Shown here one piece after another: positions 18,701 through 23,826 of a stretch of DNA of 64,000 bases (position 1 is its first letter; the number at the start of each line of letters is the position of its first letter). Made by a program: the position numbers and the translations under genes. The DNA is from Bradyrhizobium sp. 4. GTDB lineage: Bacteria > Pseudomonadota > Alphaproteobacteria > Rhizobiales > Xanthobacteraceae. Location of the stretch: assembly GCF_023100905.1 (NCBI RefSeq), contig NZ_CP064686.1:2790001-2854000 (forward strand), given 5' to 3'. The notes beneath the pieces are model-generated. The model searched no databases and had not been told where the DNA came from. It was given only the letters and a program-made list of their open reading frames with translations.

Positions 18701-20072
18701 CATCGGCACCGCCGACAGCAGCGGCTCGCAGACGGTCCACGCCACCCAGAACGTGACGTTCAAGTCGCTCGCGGCCACCGGCTACAGCGGCGACGTCGGC
18801 AACATCAATGTCACGGCCGACAACGGCTTCATCCTGGCGCAGACGGTGATGTCGGGCGGCGTGCCGACGCTGGGCTCGGTCTCGGCCAACGGCTCGGCAA
18901 GGCTGATCGCGGCGGGCACCAACACCGGTCATAACCTCACGGCCGCGACCGGCACCGCGGTCCTGAGCGGCACCGTGGTTCATTGGGATAATCTCACGGC
19001 CGGCGGCACACTCGACGTCACCGCGACCGCCGGGGGGATTACCGTTGGCACCGCCATCAGCGGCGGCACACAGACCTTGCACGCCGTCGACGACATCGTC
19101 TTCAGCCAGCTCACCACGACAGGCATCCCGGGCGACGCCGGCGACCTCAACGTCAAGTCCGACACCGGCTCGCTCCGTGGCGGATCGATCTCGGCCAGCG
19201 GGGATACGCATTTCGATGTGGCCGGATCGGTCTCGCTCGACCGGGTCAGCGGCAATGTGATCAAGCTGACTTCGTCGGGCGACCTGACCATCGATTGGGT
19301 CAGCGTGGTCAGGGAACTCGATCTCGCCGCCGATACCATCAACGTCAAGGGCGAGCAGGTCCGCTCGAACCCGTCGGTTCCGCTGATCATGAACATCACC
19401 GGCCATAACGGCGGCGTCGCGACTTCGGCCAATATCTCGATCGATCCGGACAGCATCATCATCAACCAGTTCAAGGTGGTGGACGCGAACTTCTGGACTG
19501 ATGCGCACGCGGTCGCGATCCTGAACGGCTATGTGCCGGGTCAGCTGATGCTGACCACGGCAACCCAGCAGGTGCTGCTCAACAACCGTACGCCGGCGCC
19601 GTCCAACTGGCCGTCGCTCCAACTCTACCAGCCGGATGGCGTGTTCACGATGAGCCAGGTCGGGAATGCCAATGTCAGCAACGCCTATGTGGTGTTCTAC
19701 ACCGGCGACGTCTCGGCCACCGTTAGCAACTATGGGCCGACCCACACCTGCTGCTACGACTTCACCGGCGCCAGCATGGTGCGCAACATCCCGGTCGACG
19801 GCGAGGGCAGCGAGAACATCGAGACCTGGCTCGCGAAGAAGGACGGGGGGACGTTCTACCTGCTCGGTCTCTCCGGCAAGGCGCGGCTTGATGCGCTGCT
19901 GACGCCGCAGCCGGTCGAGACCATCGGCTCTGGTCCCGCCGTCAACGTCGAGGGACTGAGCGACATGCGCAAGCTGCGCCGGCAGGGTCAGCGCGTGGGA
20001 CGCGCCGGCTGGAAAGACGCGGCGATTGAGGCGACGAAGCCGGCCATTGGCCGTCTCGCACAGGCATGGTAA
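3747..20072 (+). CDS. Giant two-partner-secretion filamentous adhesin (TpsA, LktA/FHA-like), 5441 aa
   Basis: Surface adhesin of the TpsA/filamentous hemagglutinin class. GAGGA lies just upstream of the ATG. An extended signal peptide (charged residues 1-24, then MSLLCAMQMVFLPVFSVRLQA, cleavage near residue 44) leads into a TPS secretion domain (about 50-300) with TGTSLQTSGSVTTV, SAFNSFSQFSVGQGNTVNLQ and DPKGFVVGRSGTVNVGSL. GTLLIDPTDVVIG near residue 370 is common in large hemagglutinins. The rest is Gly/Ala/Ser/Thr/Asn-rich repetitive sequence expected to form a beta-helix, with AY[IV] motifs recurring between about 1150 and 2100 and a 114-residue-spaced duplication near 4993 and 5107. Cysteines are rare and paired (about 969/973, 1552/1563, 3501-3502, 3624/3627, 3967-3968, 5335-5336). 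No autotransporter barrel and no VENN-type CDI toxin boundary were seen. It overlaps the transporter gene (ATGGTAA at 20066-20072). Very long even for the family. The receptor is unknown; attachment or biofilm formation is inferred. Confidence 0.93.
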   Translation: MRRPSARRDNDELTLRGLARFRSMSLLCAMQMVFLPVFSVRLQAQPANVITPDGRTGTSLQTSGSVTTVTTSTVSGTSAFNSFSQFSVGQGNTVNLQLPTGTQNLVNIVRDAPVYVNGTLNSYMNGAIGGNVYFADPKGFVVGRSGTVNVGSLNVSTPTREFTDSLIGAQGQINGSAVANLMAGSFPVSPDGNIRIYGRVNAIDGVRLTGQNVLVGGASQRDIANLDHAAKFAASVNSKGLRSAAAISVRNGSIHIGAVNSASVNGRLTARSRTTTPSNITVVAGNQAELGKNARLSTASRTADAGGVLVNAGNDVTVKSGAKINASSKTGNAGLVELSGNGIIDVGSGVTINLAAPNGRAGTLLIDPTDVVIGDASQGDVGVTLGNTSVANAIAALSAGGTYLVQADNSVTLAAHAVIDARNLDATKTHSVGNAINVEIDAPTISIVNGAKILAQAINVGGTNYASGSVTLTATATDTKLSGQATATTGITIDGQITGGDISIGATSTATSSFTSSVPGLFTLVGTTLAASLLGLNGGYVAASATATVNINSHANINGIGNVDIKSDGSETAQDPALASTLLGGSPIGAAAVVGKLDGNVTTNVASGATISAGGNLNIHAINDATLNVTAVAATSSAQFVATVAYSTGSVSTTANVATGANLSVGNVIASGNALTVRAINNNSFATSATAVALSTPNASGGIGGALAISDVTTSATAKLGASLGTSTSSRMNGSVMVEATSNTTSNSTMASTIVGTPAVIGAIQDFMVSTASPGSIIAQHMIPLMPVNFNLKAAAALSLANSTENATASIGQNPSGGAPNLYVSGNVAVVSTLVDRGVRSNATASAIASDPTSGEGVAISAAVAWGNFNHNSNAYVGGGTVINAANIAVDASTWMPITNTWLKWDGLTEVLSHLNGNLGVGGNILTSYANATADAGDTAAVAGSVNHFVVNNDTTAWVASSASLTATCTAACGSSWSATANNGDVHTYDASIQIAATTTTASIDAAGNVGTLGFLPGNTSGGSSVGGSLNFVQFNTSTIAGVSESASLRAADDIAVNAITSDQFVAVAPSSGKAGGALALNGITSLGFLNNTTHAAISSQASVFSPTLNVLAQQDLSVVTIAGAVNVGGGSAVGLSVAYLGANMDTSAYIGDNHSDIRPGPFSSNDPFAGNGGGSGSVNADNLTISATTSGRITSAAVAASISEPSLSSFADKANAAGAAATGGPAGIALAANKISSGSGSSTSGFTMDLAGSSSVSDVSLGTSAYIKNTSVNKFTTATAVNTNTIVQALNDTILSNGSGSAAANMSGGSSQGAAIGAAIAAAMSNNATLAYISGTTMQNQMSVTVQALNGGSETVVALGVAGGTSANALALSGSVGIVTDSANAYIENSTITGFATGTNRAIEVDAYQTTNIAIGGGSLYLSGGKAGVGIALTYASIADPSGGNATDAHIRNTSISNYDSLLVLADSASVIAAGAASGGAGSNANGLAGAIVVDEITPTTTAYISSSATVNINVGRVTVLADSGAVSDLDTALGNLVKKSNSGHLASDTCTAAAGNGTANCIDFSAAALNGGAGNGPGAGIVSVAGTIQAGKNNVGASMVYDTIATTHSAYIANVRMSALGTVSVNAVDTTKIQSVTIGFGLASGQFAGVGGMTISSIANTVSAAIGNNQSDTTQSTVTASNISVTATENSSITGAAAVAGGSTQGSAAGLALVYSSIANNVSAGVTGSKLTASGNVAVNANSNASISTVAVGIAISSQIGLAGSVATNLMGTNVTASIAGGADVTANNNVAVLAGNNDKAGVFAGAVSISKGAAGGAGSMVTNKITGTTAAYISGTTTKVDARGTSTSDVLSVNSGTLAHAIDLGGFSAPTDTTPDLSETQESVRGLAVVASSHQAVVTNVATLSAGSGISIMINPITNVMSGSTKAYIDGAAIDTRLASSTLDPQIDVAASSFSYSGAFGAGVVPPTGSGGGGATILSTTMSRDTEAYITNATVGGVQSTSATVGAVTVKANAEQDASSIAVGFGTGSVGLNVFVATTEAYVDGGSLTASSLTVNAYDATGIASANGSGAYGSQAAIGAAFLVQVSANRTEAYVGDEFHYHGNGAAHTTAVNLSGALDVQATTKNRFQAYSIGGALSTGTAAIAGMANIEIANNTTIAGVYDTTLQSPTGGAAGAVTINATEDVAIKEIAGALSIAASGSGVGVGAAANVIVFKSQTIAESRNSNLNSSGAINVGALSTKEVLSYAVTAGIGGSVGIGATVGVIIIGTNTADPDTQGEQTGQLNQGNNGTLASVNAGTNSSHGSDAVASGTSGNPGNANATSTYDVSTVLTGGNDGVTAQIAGGNVTGTQVNVAATSANATKMFLLGAGFAKNVGIGAGIGYTSVNSSVLANLSAIVAAPSVTVAARVKDADTGPYSGKTVDSEAIAGGAALYFGADAAVAVGNVANTVTAQLGGSVTGTGGTGVAVMAMDSSTQSVTAGGGTGGLAAIGVSIATTGRSSSVAAKVLSNATVNSSTLAVGAGEAGAMSASATAVAGGIVAGDGAVATAKENSTVLAEIGSSASITTSATGVGTLVSASLTPNLSSKAIGVAVGGGAIGVSVAESMVTATVTADVGDNTTFSGGALAVTAMALVPTSGTTTYAWSLAGGGGSLIGAQGSYARASENATVSAYGGTGITLPNADVVITAQNDSSQYAQATGLSTGFLAVGATVAQTSSSAHTYAYLGAPDDMDATHLNHADYTGILQITATGKDINVSNATVGAGGTYAGAAAVATTSSTAVTNARFDGGATDDTLFFGGLNIQAKHTTNYAASGDAYQASTAGVSGGSAQNDVNATTTVDIGPHLIINSAGGDMVVIANDIVNQAGGGARSGSGGVFAGAAALSNTHVTQTVTTNIGAGTVLSLNGDPRTSAAVINIEAYNTLNTNDTASLATAAFFAGGGAESNMTANATLAVNINARELFSAGKIYIGTAAKMAASNNANASLYGAIAGVGASTNSWVHANQAVNVGNNAKVEAWGQINIFAGMSGDTIIFSSVQATATTVVYNNTAIPISTLYRGTANADDTTSLTLANTSSVLGVQNISLGATQGQVTASGNGSNYNPYLDIFSAKNSDNHSHTSGTGDVALNGLVVAGINNDITITIDVGAGAPTASTTSPYSSLLSGGSSTPTLEYVADVDHFNPMMSWNHQVVQYTIVGGFNPYQSVVNQLATLTGLTETQIRSQLAAATPAAPATMSPSGTDPTGDFQRQINALIQQAPYTSDAAGNAFAFDDMLVSAGNVSILAQKLTGNSGTNPAAPAVIARSSPMIKIENRGLDFMDLANLTVTNITGGNITYRQIDHVDPDSHSNVTFTATPSATPIIDISATYNRLDPSSGLGVDQNGNQLTRTPDIYFDGVVNNENGLLKITNNLGSIVASQSLNAATVQMVAPNGSFVFLGGIGSFYTSNHDVLSQWSGVEFKPGDNDTLTAVMAAATYLGAYGDYANSPHIGAGGGHPYSYYCCVDGNNGVQQTASNSTIFTARMLDLYYDGLSLYSAIFLPMGQGAPGAGNPNVGGVPNAATLAIMEGPTAQTISTAPWERNTYTGQGVYSNSTYDYTTISTDAQGNTTTTNHTATYYSPFNCAGCSAYFQVVNIQPDVITPKTASSNSAANSSTGTNPPANAPFIFGKAIIISAGVININGTIQSGTSSDYSVDIGGSTLTAINDLKSRNAGADFAQAQVNARNGSYYDITASATTEAAGDIKIGVKYNALTDQILVNGVVQGSGGYVYLNGKIISTSTQDGVSQGTIAVKGGAGSITVNNTTGLQLVTNTINTGVSAPSVIEIVDQLKQQTTWYVYNPSAAGGQQVSTYQTSGVNASHYTDTMLTGLSGTAGIQYATKANMFYQWVDTATLDRPTSSTQFDYGWHYTPNSATGQNWTRTISLVSDVQQAQGGGGSTGPQTSNFQEVVTATGSYHTGGGNTHPEKCCGTDNQYNWYQNIYDHLTLTLTNTVKASNPINISFSGGGNSTVLVTSNSGIVVNGPINNLSGTTTVSATGANSAITSGTNANNPMISGRSVILSADGGIGTIGANGVPVQVQVYGGSLTASSIDHDIAIAAVGSLSINQVKVNSAGSTPQGSVFISATGDINSASPYDVANPVVIGKNVEINSTAGAIGATSAVINGASTLTNINPLVIQATGTTQAGGTVDGGVLDSASATGTYIVQSKGDLRLGTVQSSGGPVFLEAAGSDGNQASILNGRAAVGLTQAQSQHLQDVWTSLDLLSGNAATNAVNSYQSMVTSAYNDYFQLKNLAFASGSTYNPTSVGLTVLRAQVAAKLGIDPANVSTTDMKVEATTRFLRDQFLLGKITTDELKTSLTTLLGTAPADPLGTVFGSSLSSTLFTKLFDGVTTANQRLPSNTALQTALNTYNANYAYALASTERVYGIITAGAQWTQSQLAYTVSSSAVGAAPPPIDENVVANVSANQIMLYAPHGSVGNSAAPQTFTFTSVDSSSLTPAQRGLLATAGPGQLTVGAVTDPTTHVVTYTVSLSQQNLVVVDNPIAISAKALTNIYLGSKNSLTLGGITANYGPIAAAQANGIEVTGRGDVKLDAVTSITAAAGVTGTPVISGDIGNLTLIAEHGNVGAPGAAGSNPATNANAIQIAFADPANDQLDQVSSAQGIYVKQTTGDLILGNIAAGNAIQLAATGSIYAESGFTDRTAIHILGTDLDLRAGGSIGFNGSTFQPVQVNISGAVTGSALGDLSILAVTGDLVVGTSGGYGTLTSGGALTLNVARGALTINADLASGGLMQLLANRGMTFAAGTGTAPVVATSSSGGVTLVAATLSMGAYSAINAAGVISVTTTGDATIGQLNSSLSYAAASNAPSIIVTAGGVASLGAIIDNGDGQTKFVAAGSGAEVSLSASNGIGNAASRFILSAARLSASTSAGDIYLKSLTDTEASLLSAVKGSVDILGTGGLTLDQVLAGTDAGASGTFSAVANNGSIVIGTADSSGSQTVHATQNVTFKSLAATGYSGDVGNINVTADNGFILAQTVMSGGVPTLGSVSANGSARLIAAGTNTGHNLTAATGTAVLSGTVVHWDNLTAGGTLDVTATAGGITVGTAISGGTQTLHAVDDIVFSQLTTTGIPGDAGDLNVKSDTGSLRGGSISASGDTHFDVAGSVSLDRVSGNVIKLTSSGDLTIDWVSVVRELDLAADTINVKGEQVRSNPSVPLIMNITGHNGGVATSANISIDPDSIIINQFKVVDANFWTDAHAVAILNGYVPGQLMLTTATQQVLLNNRTPAPSNWPSLQLYQPDGVFTMSQVGNANVSNAYVVFYTGDVSATVSNYGPTHTCCYDFTGASMVRNIPVDGEGSENIETWLAKKDGGTFYLLGLSGKARLDALLTPQPVETIGSGPAVNVEGLSDMRKLRRQGQRVGRAGWKDAAIEATKPAIGRLAQAW
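18723..19194 (+). repeat. Internal duplication in the C-terminal part of the adhesin gene
   Basis: Two coding units of about 43 codons, starting at 18723 and 19065 (exactly 342 bases, 114 codons, apart), encode related segments. The first reads GSQTVHATQNVTFKSLAATG then GDVGNINVTADNG; the second reads GTQTLHAVDDIVFSQLTTTG then GDAGDLNVKSDTG. Both are preceded by a [IV]xxGTAxSxG turn. This looks like an old duplication of a beta-helix module, diverged at the DNA level. Confidence 0.7.
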
Positions 20073-21778
20073 CGGGATTCGGGATGCGGATTTGGGGGGC
20101 AGCGTTAGGGATTGGGCTGGCAGCGTCGTGCATCGCCCCCGCGCGGGCGCAGATTCCGTCGATCAATCCCGGCGTGATCCAGAACGACGTCGACCGGCAA
20201 CGCCGGCAGCTCGAACAGCAGAGCGCGCCGCCCAAGCTCAACGGGCCGGCGGTGATTGGCGGCGAGCGGGAGAAGTCCCAGCTCCTGAAGCCGGGCGGGC
20301 CGAAATTTCGCCTGCGCAAGGTTGAATTCGACGCCTCCAAGTTCATCACGTCGGCCGAGCTCGACGAGATCGCGAAGAAGTATGTCGGCAAGAACGTCGA
20401 CATCGCCTCGCTGCTGCAGCTCGTCGCCGACATCAACGCCATCTATACCGAGCGCGGCATCGTCACGGGCATCGCGACGCTGCCCGAGCAGGATGCCAAG
20501 GGCGGCATCGTCCGCGTCAAGCTGACCGAAGGCCGGCTGCAGAAGACGACCATCGAGGGCAACAAACAGACCCGCACCGAGTACATCCTTCAGCGCGTGA
20601 AGGAGCCCGAAGGCGAGGTCCTCGACGTTCCCAAACTCAACCGCGACGTGATCTGGTTCAACCGAACCAACGACGTGCAGATCAAGGCGCTGCTGCAGCC
20701 CGGCACGAGCTTCGGCCTGACCGATCTCCAGTTCGCCGTGATCGAGCCTCCGGTCGACACCTTGCAGCTCTTCACCGACAACCAGGGCGCGGAAAACACC
20801 GGGCGTTGGGAGGGTGGGGCCTTCTACAAGCGCCACGGCCTGTTCGGCGTCGACGACCGCCTGACCTTCTACGGCGTCCGTTCCGACGGTAACCTCAACG
20901 GCAACGTCGCCTACAGCATCCCGGTCAATCCCTGGGGCGGCCGCGCCGGCGTCAGCTATACCGAAGGCAAGATCAAGATCATCCAGGGACCGTTCGTCGC
21001 GCTCGACGTCACCGGACGCTCGAGCCAGGCCGCGGTCAATTTCAGCCAGCCGGTCTGGGTGACGCAGAACTGGCTGGTGCTGCTCAACGCCGCGGAGACC
21101 GAGGGCAAGACGGTCAGCCGCTTCGCCACGGTCGCCGTGACTCAGGATCACTACGACAAGGCCACGGCGGGTCTCTCGGTGACCAATTCCGGCAACACCT
21201 ATTCGATCACGGTCTCGCCGGCGGTGAACTACATCACGTGGCAAGACCACGTGCTCGGCAATAATCGCACGTTCAACACCTATACCGGCTCGATGTTCGC
21301 GACCAGCGCCGCAGGGCCGGCGAATTTCAGCACCAACGTGCTGGCGAGCTGGCAGTACACACAGGAAAAGCTGCTGCCGGGCGACCAGATCTTCTCGATC
21401 GGCGGTCCCACCACCGTGCGCGGTTATCCCTCCAACTCGGCGTCCGGCGACAGCGGCTATTATTTCAACGCCGAGCTGCACTACAATTGGTCGCAATGGC
21501 TCAGGGGTTTCGACACCTACATCTTCACCGACTGGGGTGCGGTGTATTCGACCTTCCCCGGGATCACCGAGTTGGGCTCGGTCGGCATCGGCTTCTCCTG
21601 GACCTACGCCTCGTTCATGACGTTCGAGGCGAATTACGCGACGCCGCTGAAGATGGCGGTCTCGACCCAGAACCATTACGAGGCCTATGGCCGTGTCATC
21701 TTCCGGCCGTTGTTGATGTTCCAGAAGCAGGAAAGCACTGCGCCTGTCGCGGCAGTGGCCGGCAGGAGCAAGTCGTAG
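20066..21778 (+). CDS. TPS outer-membrane transporter (TpsB; ShlB/FhaC/HecB family)
   Basis: Omp85-superfamily pore that recognises the TPS domain in the periplasm and threads the adhesin across the outer membrane. It has 570 residues: a signal peptide ending APARAQ (about residue 29), a short helix/linker, two POTRA-like domains (about 81-160 and 160-235, starting FRLRKVEFDAS) and a 16-strand-type barrel to about residue 545 carrying the conserved loop-6 motif VRGY (451-454). The ATG at 20066 overlaps the adhesin stop in ATGGTAA, indicating coupled translation. ATG 20084 (MRIWGAAL) is an alternative start that keeps the signal peptide. The C-terminus runs about 20 residues past the last predicted strand (ending GRSKS) rather than finishing in an aromatic residue as many barrels do. 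The pairing with the adhesin is secure from position and families. Confidence 0.93.
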   Translation: MVTGFGMRIWGAALGIGLAASCIAPARAQIPSINPGVIQNDVDRQRRQLEQQSAPPKLNGPAVIGGEREKSQLLKPGGPKFRLRKVEFDASKFITSAELDEIAKKYVGKNVDIASLLQLVADINAIYTERGIVTGIATLPEQDAKGGIVRVKLTEGRLQKTTIEGNKQTRTEYILQRVKEPEGEVLDVPKLNRDVIWFNRTNDVQIKALLQPGTSFGLTDLQFAVIEPPVDTLQLFTDNQGAENTGRWEGGAFYKRHGLFGVDDRLTFYGVRSDGNLNGNVAYSIPVNPWGGRAGVSYTEGKIKIIQGPFVALDVTGRSSQAAVNFSQPVWVTQNWLVLLNAAETEGKTVSRFATVAVTQDHYDKATAGLSVTNSGNTYSITVSPAVNYITWQDHVLGNNRTFNTYTGSMFATSAAGPANFSTNVLASWQYTQEKLLPGDQIFSIGGPTTVRGYPSNSASGDSGYYFNAELHYNWSQWLRGFDTYIFTDWGAVYSTFPGITELGSVGIGFSWTYASFMTFEANYATPLKMAVSTQNHYEAYGRVIFRPLLMFQKQESTAPVAAVAGRSKS

Positions 21779-21792
21779 CTGAAGCTCTCTCC

Positions 21793-21880
21793 GTCGTCTT
21801 TGCGAGGAGCTCTTGCGACGAAGCAATCCAGACTGATTCGGCGGCAAGATTCTGGATTGCTTCGCTGCGCTCGCAACGAC
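21793..21880. repeat. Long imperfect palindrome (REP/MITE-like) after the TPS transporter
   Basis: The inner arms CGAAGCAATCCAGA (21819-21832) and TCTGGATTGCTTCG (21851-21864) are perfect inverted repeats. Outer sequences extend the symmetry (TTTGCGAG near 21799-21806 against CTCGCAACGAC at 21870-21880). Similar elements with the GCAATCCAGA/TCTGGATTGC core occur dispersed between genes in Bradyrhizobium-type genomes, as I recall. Here it sits between convergent genes (TpsB and bluB) and could also act as a bidirectional transcription barrier. Confidence 0.75.
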
Positions 21881-21906
21881 AGGCGATGGACTGCGAGGCG
21901 GTCTGA

Positions 21907-22539
21907 TTAACGCCGCAACGTAAATTCTTCCGCGCCGCGCCGCTGCTCCCACTTCGCCTGTTCCAGCTCGGGCCGGTCGCATTCGACCTCCGGATAGCCG
22001 ATGCAGAGATAGGCGATGAACTTCCAGGTGTCCGGGACGTCGAGACTAGCGTGGATGCGATCTGGATGGAGGATCGATACCCAGCCAAGCCCGATGCCCT
22101 CGGCGCGCGCGGCGAGCCACATCGCGGTGATCGCCGCGACCACGGAATATTCCGTCGTCTCCGGCATTGTCGCGCGGCCGAGGCCGTGACCGATGTCGCT
22201 GGCCTTGTCCGCGAACACGGCGAGGTGGCCGGGGGCCTGTTCGAGACCCGACAGTTTCAGCGTCGCATAGCGCGCGGCGCGCTCACCGGCATAGGCATTC
22301 AACGCGTCGGCGTTGCACGCTTTGAAGTCGTCGATCACGGCGCGACGCCGTGCGGCGTCGTCAACGATGACGAAGCGCCAGGGCTGGCTGAGGCCGACCG
22401 AAGGCGAGAGACAGGCCGTCTCGATCAGGCGATCGACGGCGCCGTCAGGCAACGGATCGGCGCGAAAGCGGCGAACGTCGCGGCGCCACACGAACAGCTC
22501 GCGCAAGTGCTGGCGGAAGGTGTCGTCGAATTCGACCAT
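21907..22539 (-). CDS. bluB: 5,6-dimethylbenzimidazole synthase BluB
   Basis: Nitroreductase-fold enzyme that cleaves reduced FMN with oxygen to give 5,6-dimethylbenzimidazole, the lower ligand of cobalamin. It has 210 residues from the ATG at 22539. GGAGGG about 8 bases upstream supports this start over 22572, which would extend into cobS. Family segments include FVWRRDVRRFRADPLP, SPSVGLSQPWRFVIV and IGLGWVSILHP; the Asp in RRDVRRF and the Ser in GWVSI correspond to residues reported as important in S. meliloti BluB. Last gene of a cobU-cobS-bluB minus-strand operon; its start lies 5 bases past the cobS stop. Confidence 0.93.
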   Translation of the reverse strand: MVEFDDTFRQHLRELFVWRRDVRRFRADPLPDGAVDRLIETACLSPSVGLSQPWRFVIVDDAARRRAVIDDFKACNADALNAYAGERAARYATLKLSGLEQAPGHLAVFADKASDIGHGLGRATMPETTEYSVVAAITAMWLAARAEGIGLGWVSILHPDRIHASLDVPDTWKFIAYLCIGYPEVECDRPELEQAKWEQRRGAEEFTLRR

Positions 22540-22543
22540 CGCA

Positions 22544-23326
22544 TCACCCTCCGATCTGGAAAGCTGCGGCAACCAGCAGGATCAGGATCTCGCCGGCCTG
22601 CTCGAACGCGCCGAGGATGTCGCCGGTCTGCCCGCCGATCTGGCGGATGGCAAGTCGCGCCAGCATCAGGCCGGCGAGAGAGAGCAGGATCAGGCTCACC
22701 AGCGCCTTGCCCGGCCCAAGCGCGAGCACGAGCGCGAGGGTTCCAACAGCGAATGCGATCGCAACGCTGCGGCCCGGCGGTGATCCGGCGCTCGCCGACA
22801 GGCCGTCAGGTCGTGCAGGCGCGACCTGCGACATGAACGCCGGCAAGCCCGCGCGGGCCGCTGTATGCGCAGCGCACAGCGCGAGCGCGACGGCCCACGG
22901 ATTGGCGATCGCCGCGAGCGCGCTCCAGCGCAGGCCGAACGACAGGATCAGCGCGCAGACGCCATAGGTGCCGATCCGGCTGTCGCGCATGATCTCGAGC
23001 TTGCGTTCGCGCGTGCGGCCGCCGCCGAGCCCGTCGGCAGTATCCGCAAGGCCGTCCTCGTGCAGCGCGCCGGTGACGAGGGCGGTCGCGGCCAGCGCGA
23101 GCAGGGCGGCGAGGCTCGATGTCAGACCGAACCGGCTGGCGATCGCATAAACCAAAGCGCCGGTAAGCCCGACCGCCAGCCCCGCAACGGGAAGCGCCCA
23201 GGTCGCGCGCGCGATGGCCCCATCGCCGGCTGGCTCCGACGAGGCGACGGGAAGGATCGTCACGAACGATGCCGCGATCCTGAGATCGCCGATGACGAAT
23301 CGCAAAAGTTGGTCGCGCGGCATCAT
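22544..23326 (-). CDS. cobS: Adenosylcobinamide-GDP ribazoletransferase (cobalamin synthase)
   Basis: Integral membrane enzyme that joins adenosylcobinamide-GDP to alpha-ribazole(-phosphate) in the final nucleotide-loop assembly. 260 residues starting at ATG 23326 (MMPRDQLLRF), whose ATGA overlaps the cobU stop; longer readings only run through cobU in another frame. Diagnostic features are the DGLADTADGLGGG motif with acidic residues for metal/diphosphate binding and several hydrophobic helices (SLAALLALAATALVTGAL, ALVLALGPGKALVSLILLSL). It should not be confused with the cobaltochelatase subunit also called CobS. It lies between cobU and bluB, which supply its two substrates. Confidence 0.94.
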   Translation of the reverse strand: MMPRDQLLRFVIGDLRIAASFVTILPVASSEPAGDGAIARATWALPVAGLAVGLTGALVYAIASRFGLTSSLAALLALAATALVTGALHEDGLADTADGLGGGRTRERKLEIMRDSRIGTYGVCALILSFGLRWSALAAIANPWAVALALCAAHTAARAGLPAFMSQVAPARPDGLSASAGSPPGRSVAIAFAVGTLALVLALGPGKALVSLILLSLAGLMLARLAIRQIGGQTGDILGAFEQAGEILILLVAAAFQIGG

Positions 23327-23826
23327 TTCAGCTTCATCGGCAGGCCGGCGACGACGAACTCGGCCTCGTCGGCAACGGCCGCGATGGCCTGGTTCATGAA
23401 CCCGGCGGCGTCTCGGAAGCTCCGCGCCAGCGCATTGTCGGGGACGATGCCGAGGCCGACTTCGTTGGTGACGAAGACGACGGGGCTCTTCTGGGCGCGC
23501 AGGAAGACGGCGAGCTTCATGACTTCGTGATCCCAGTTGCGCTGCGCATGCATCATGTTGGAGAGCCACAGGGTCAGGCAGTCCACCAGCCTAGGGCCGC
23601 CGCCATCGGTTTCGATCAGCGCCTGCAGAAGATCAAGCGGTACCTCCCGCTCGATCCAATCGGTTGAGCGGCGTCTGCGATGCTTTTCGATGCGTGCTTC
23701 CATTTCCGCGTCGAGCGCCTCGGCCGTCGCGATGTAGACGGGTCGGCCCGGAAAGCTGCGTGCGCGCTTTTCCGCATGGGCGCTCTTGCCCGATCGCGCT
23801 CCGCCGGTGATCAAGATGACGGCCAT
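23323..23826 (-). CDS. cobU: Bifunctional adenosylcobinamide kinase/guanylyltransferase
   Basis: Phosphorylates adenosylcobinamide and then transfers GMP to give adenosylcobinamide-GDP (called CobP in P. denitrificans). 167 residues with P-loop GGARSGKS at residues 7-14, the downstream segment RPVYIATAEALDAEMEARIEKHRRRR, and VDCLTLWLSNMM, both typical of the family. GGAG sits about 6-9 bases upstream of the ATG. First gene of the minus-strand cobU-cobS-bluB unit, divergent from cbiB. No cobalamin riboswitch was found upstream. Confidence 0.94.
   Translation of the reverse strand: MAVILITGGARSGKSAHAEKRARSFPGRPVYIATAEALDAEMEARIEKHRRRRSTDWIEREVPLDLLQALIETDGGGPRLVDCLTLWLSNMMHAQRNWDHEVMKLAVFLRAQKSPVVFVTNEVGLGIVPDNALARSFRDAAGFMNQAIAAVADEAEFVVAGLPMKLK

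Noticed and set aside
3819..19745. Very long minus-strand open frames (937-1130 codons) across the adhesin gene.
   Set aside because: They mirror the repetitive adhesin codons, are Arg/Gly/Asp-rich with no domain or signal peptide, and lack Shine-Dalgarno sites. The plus-strand protein has TPS features over its whole length.
3747..20072. Contact-dependent inhibition (CdiA) toxin system.
   Set aside because: No VENN-type pretoxin boundary or recognisable C-terminal toxin domain was seen, and no small immunity gene follows; the next gene is TpsB itself, overlapping the adhesin stop.
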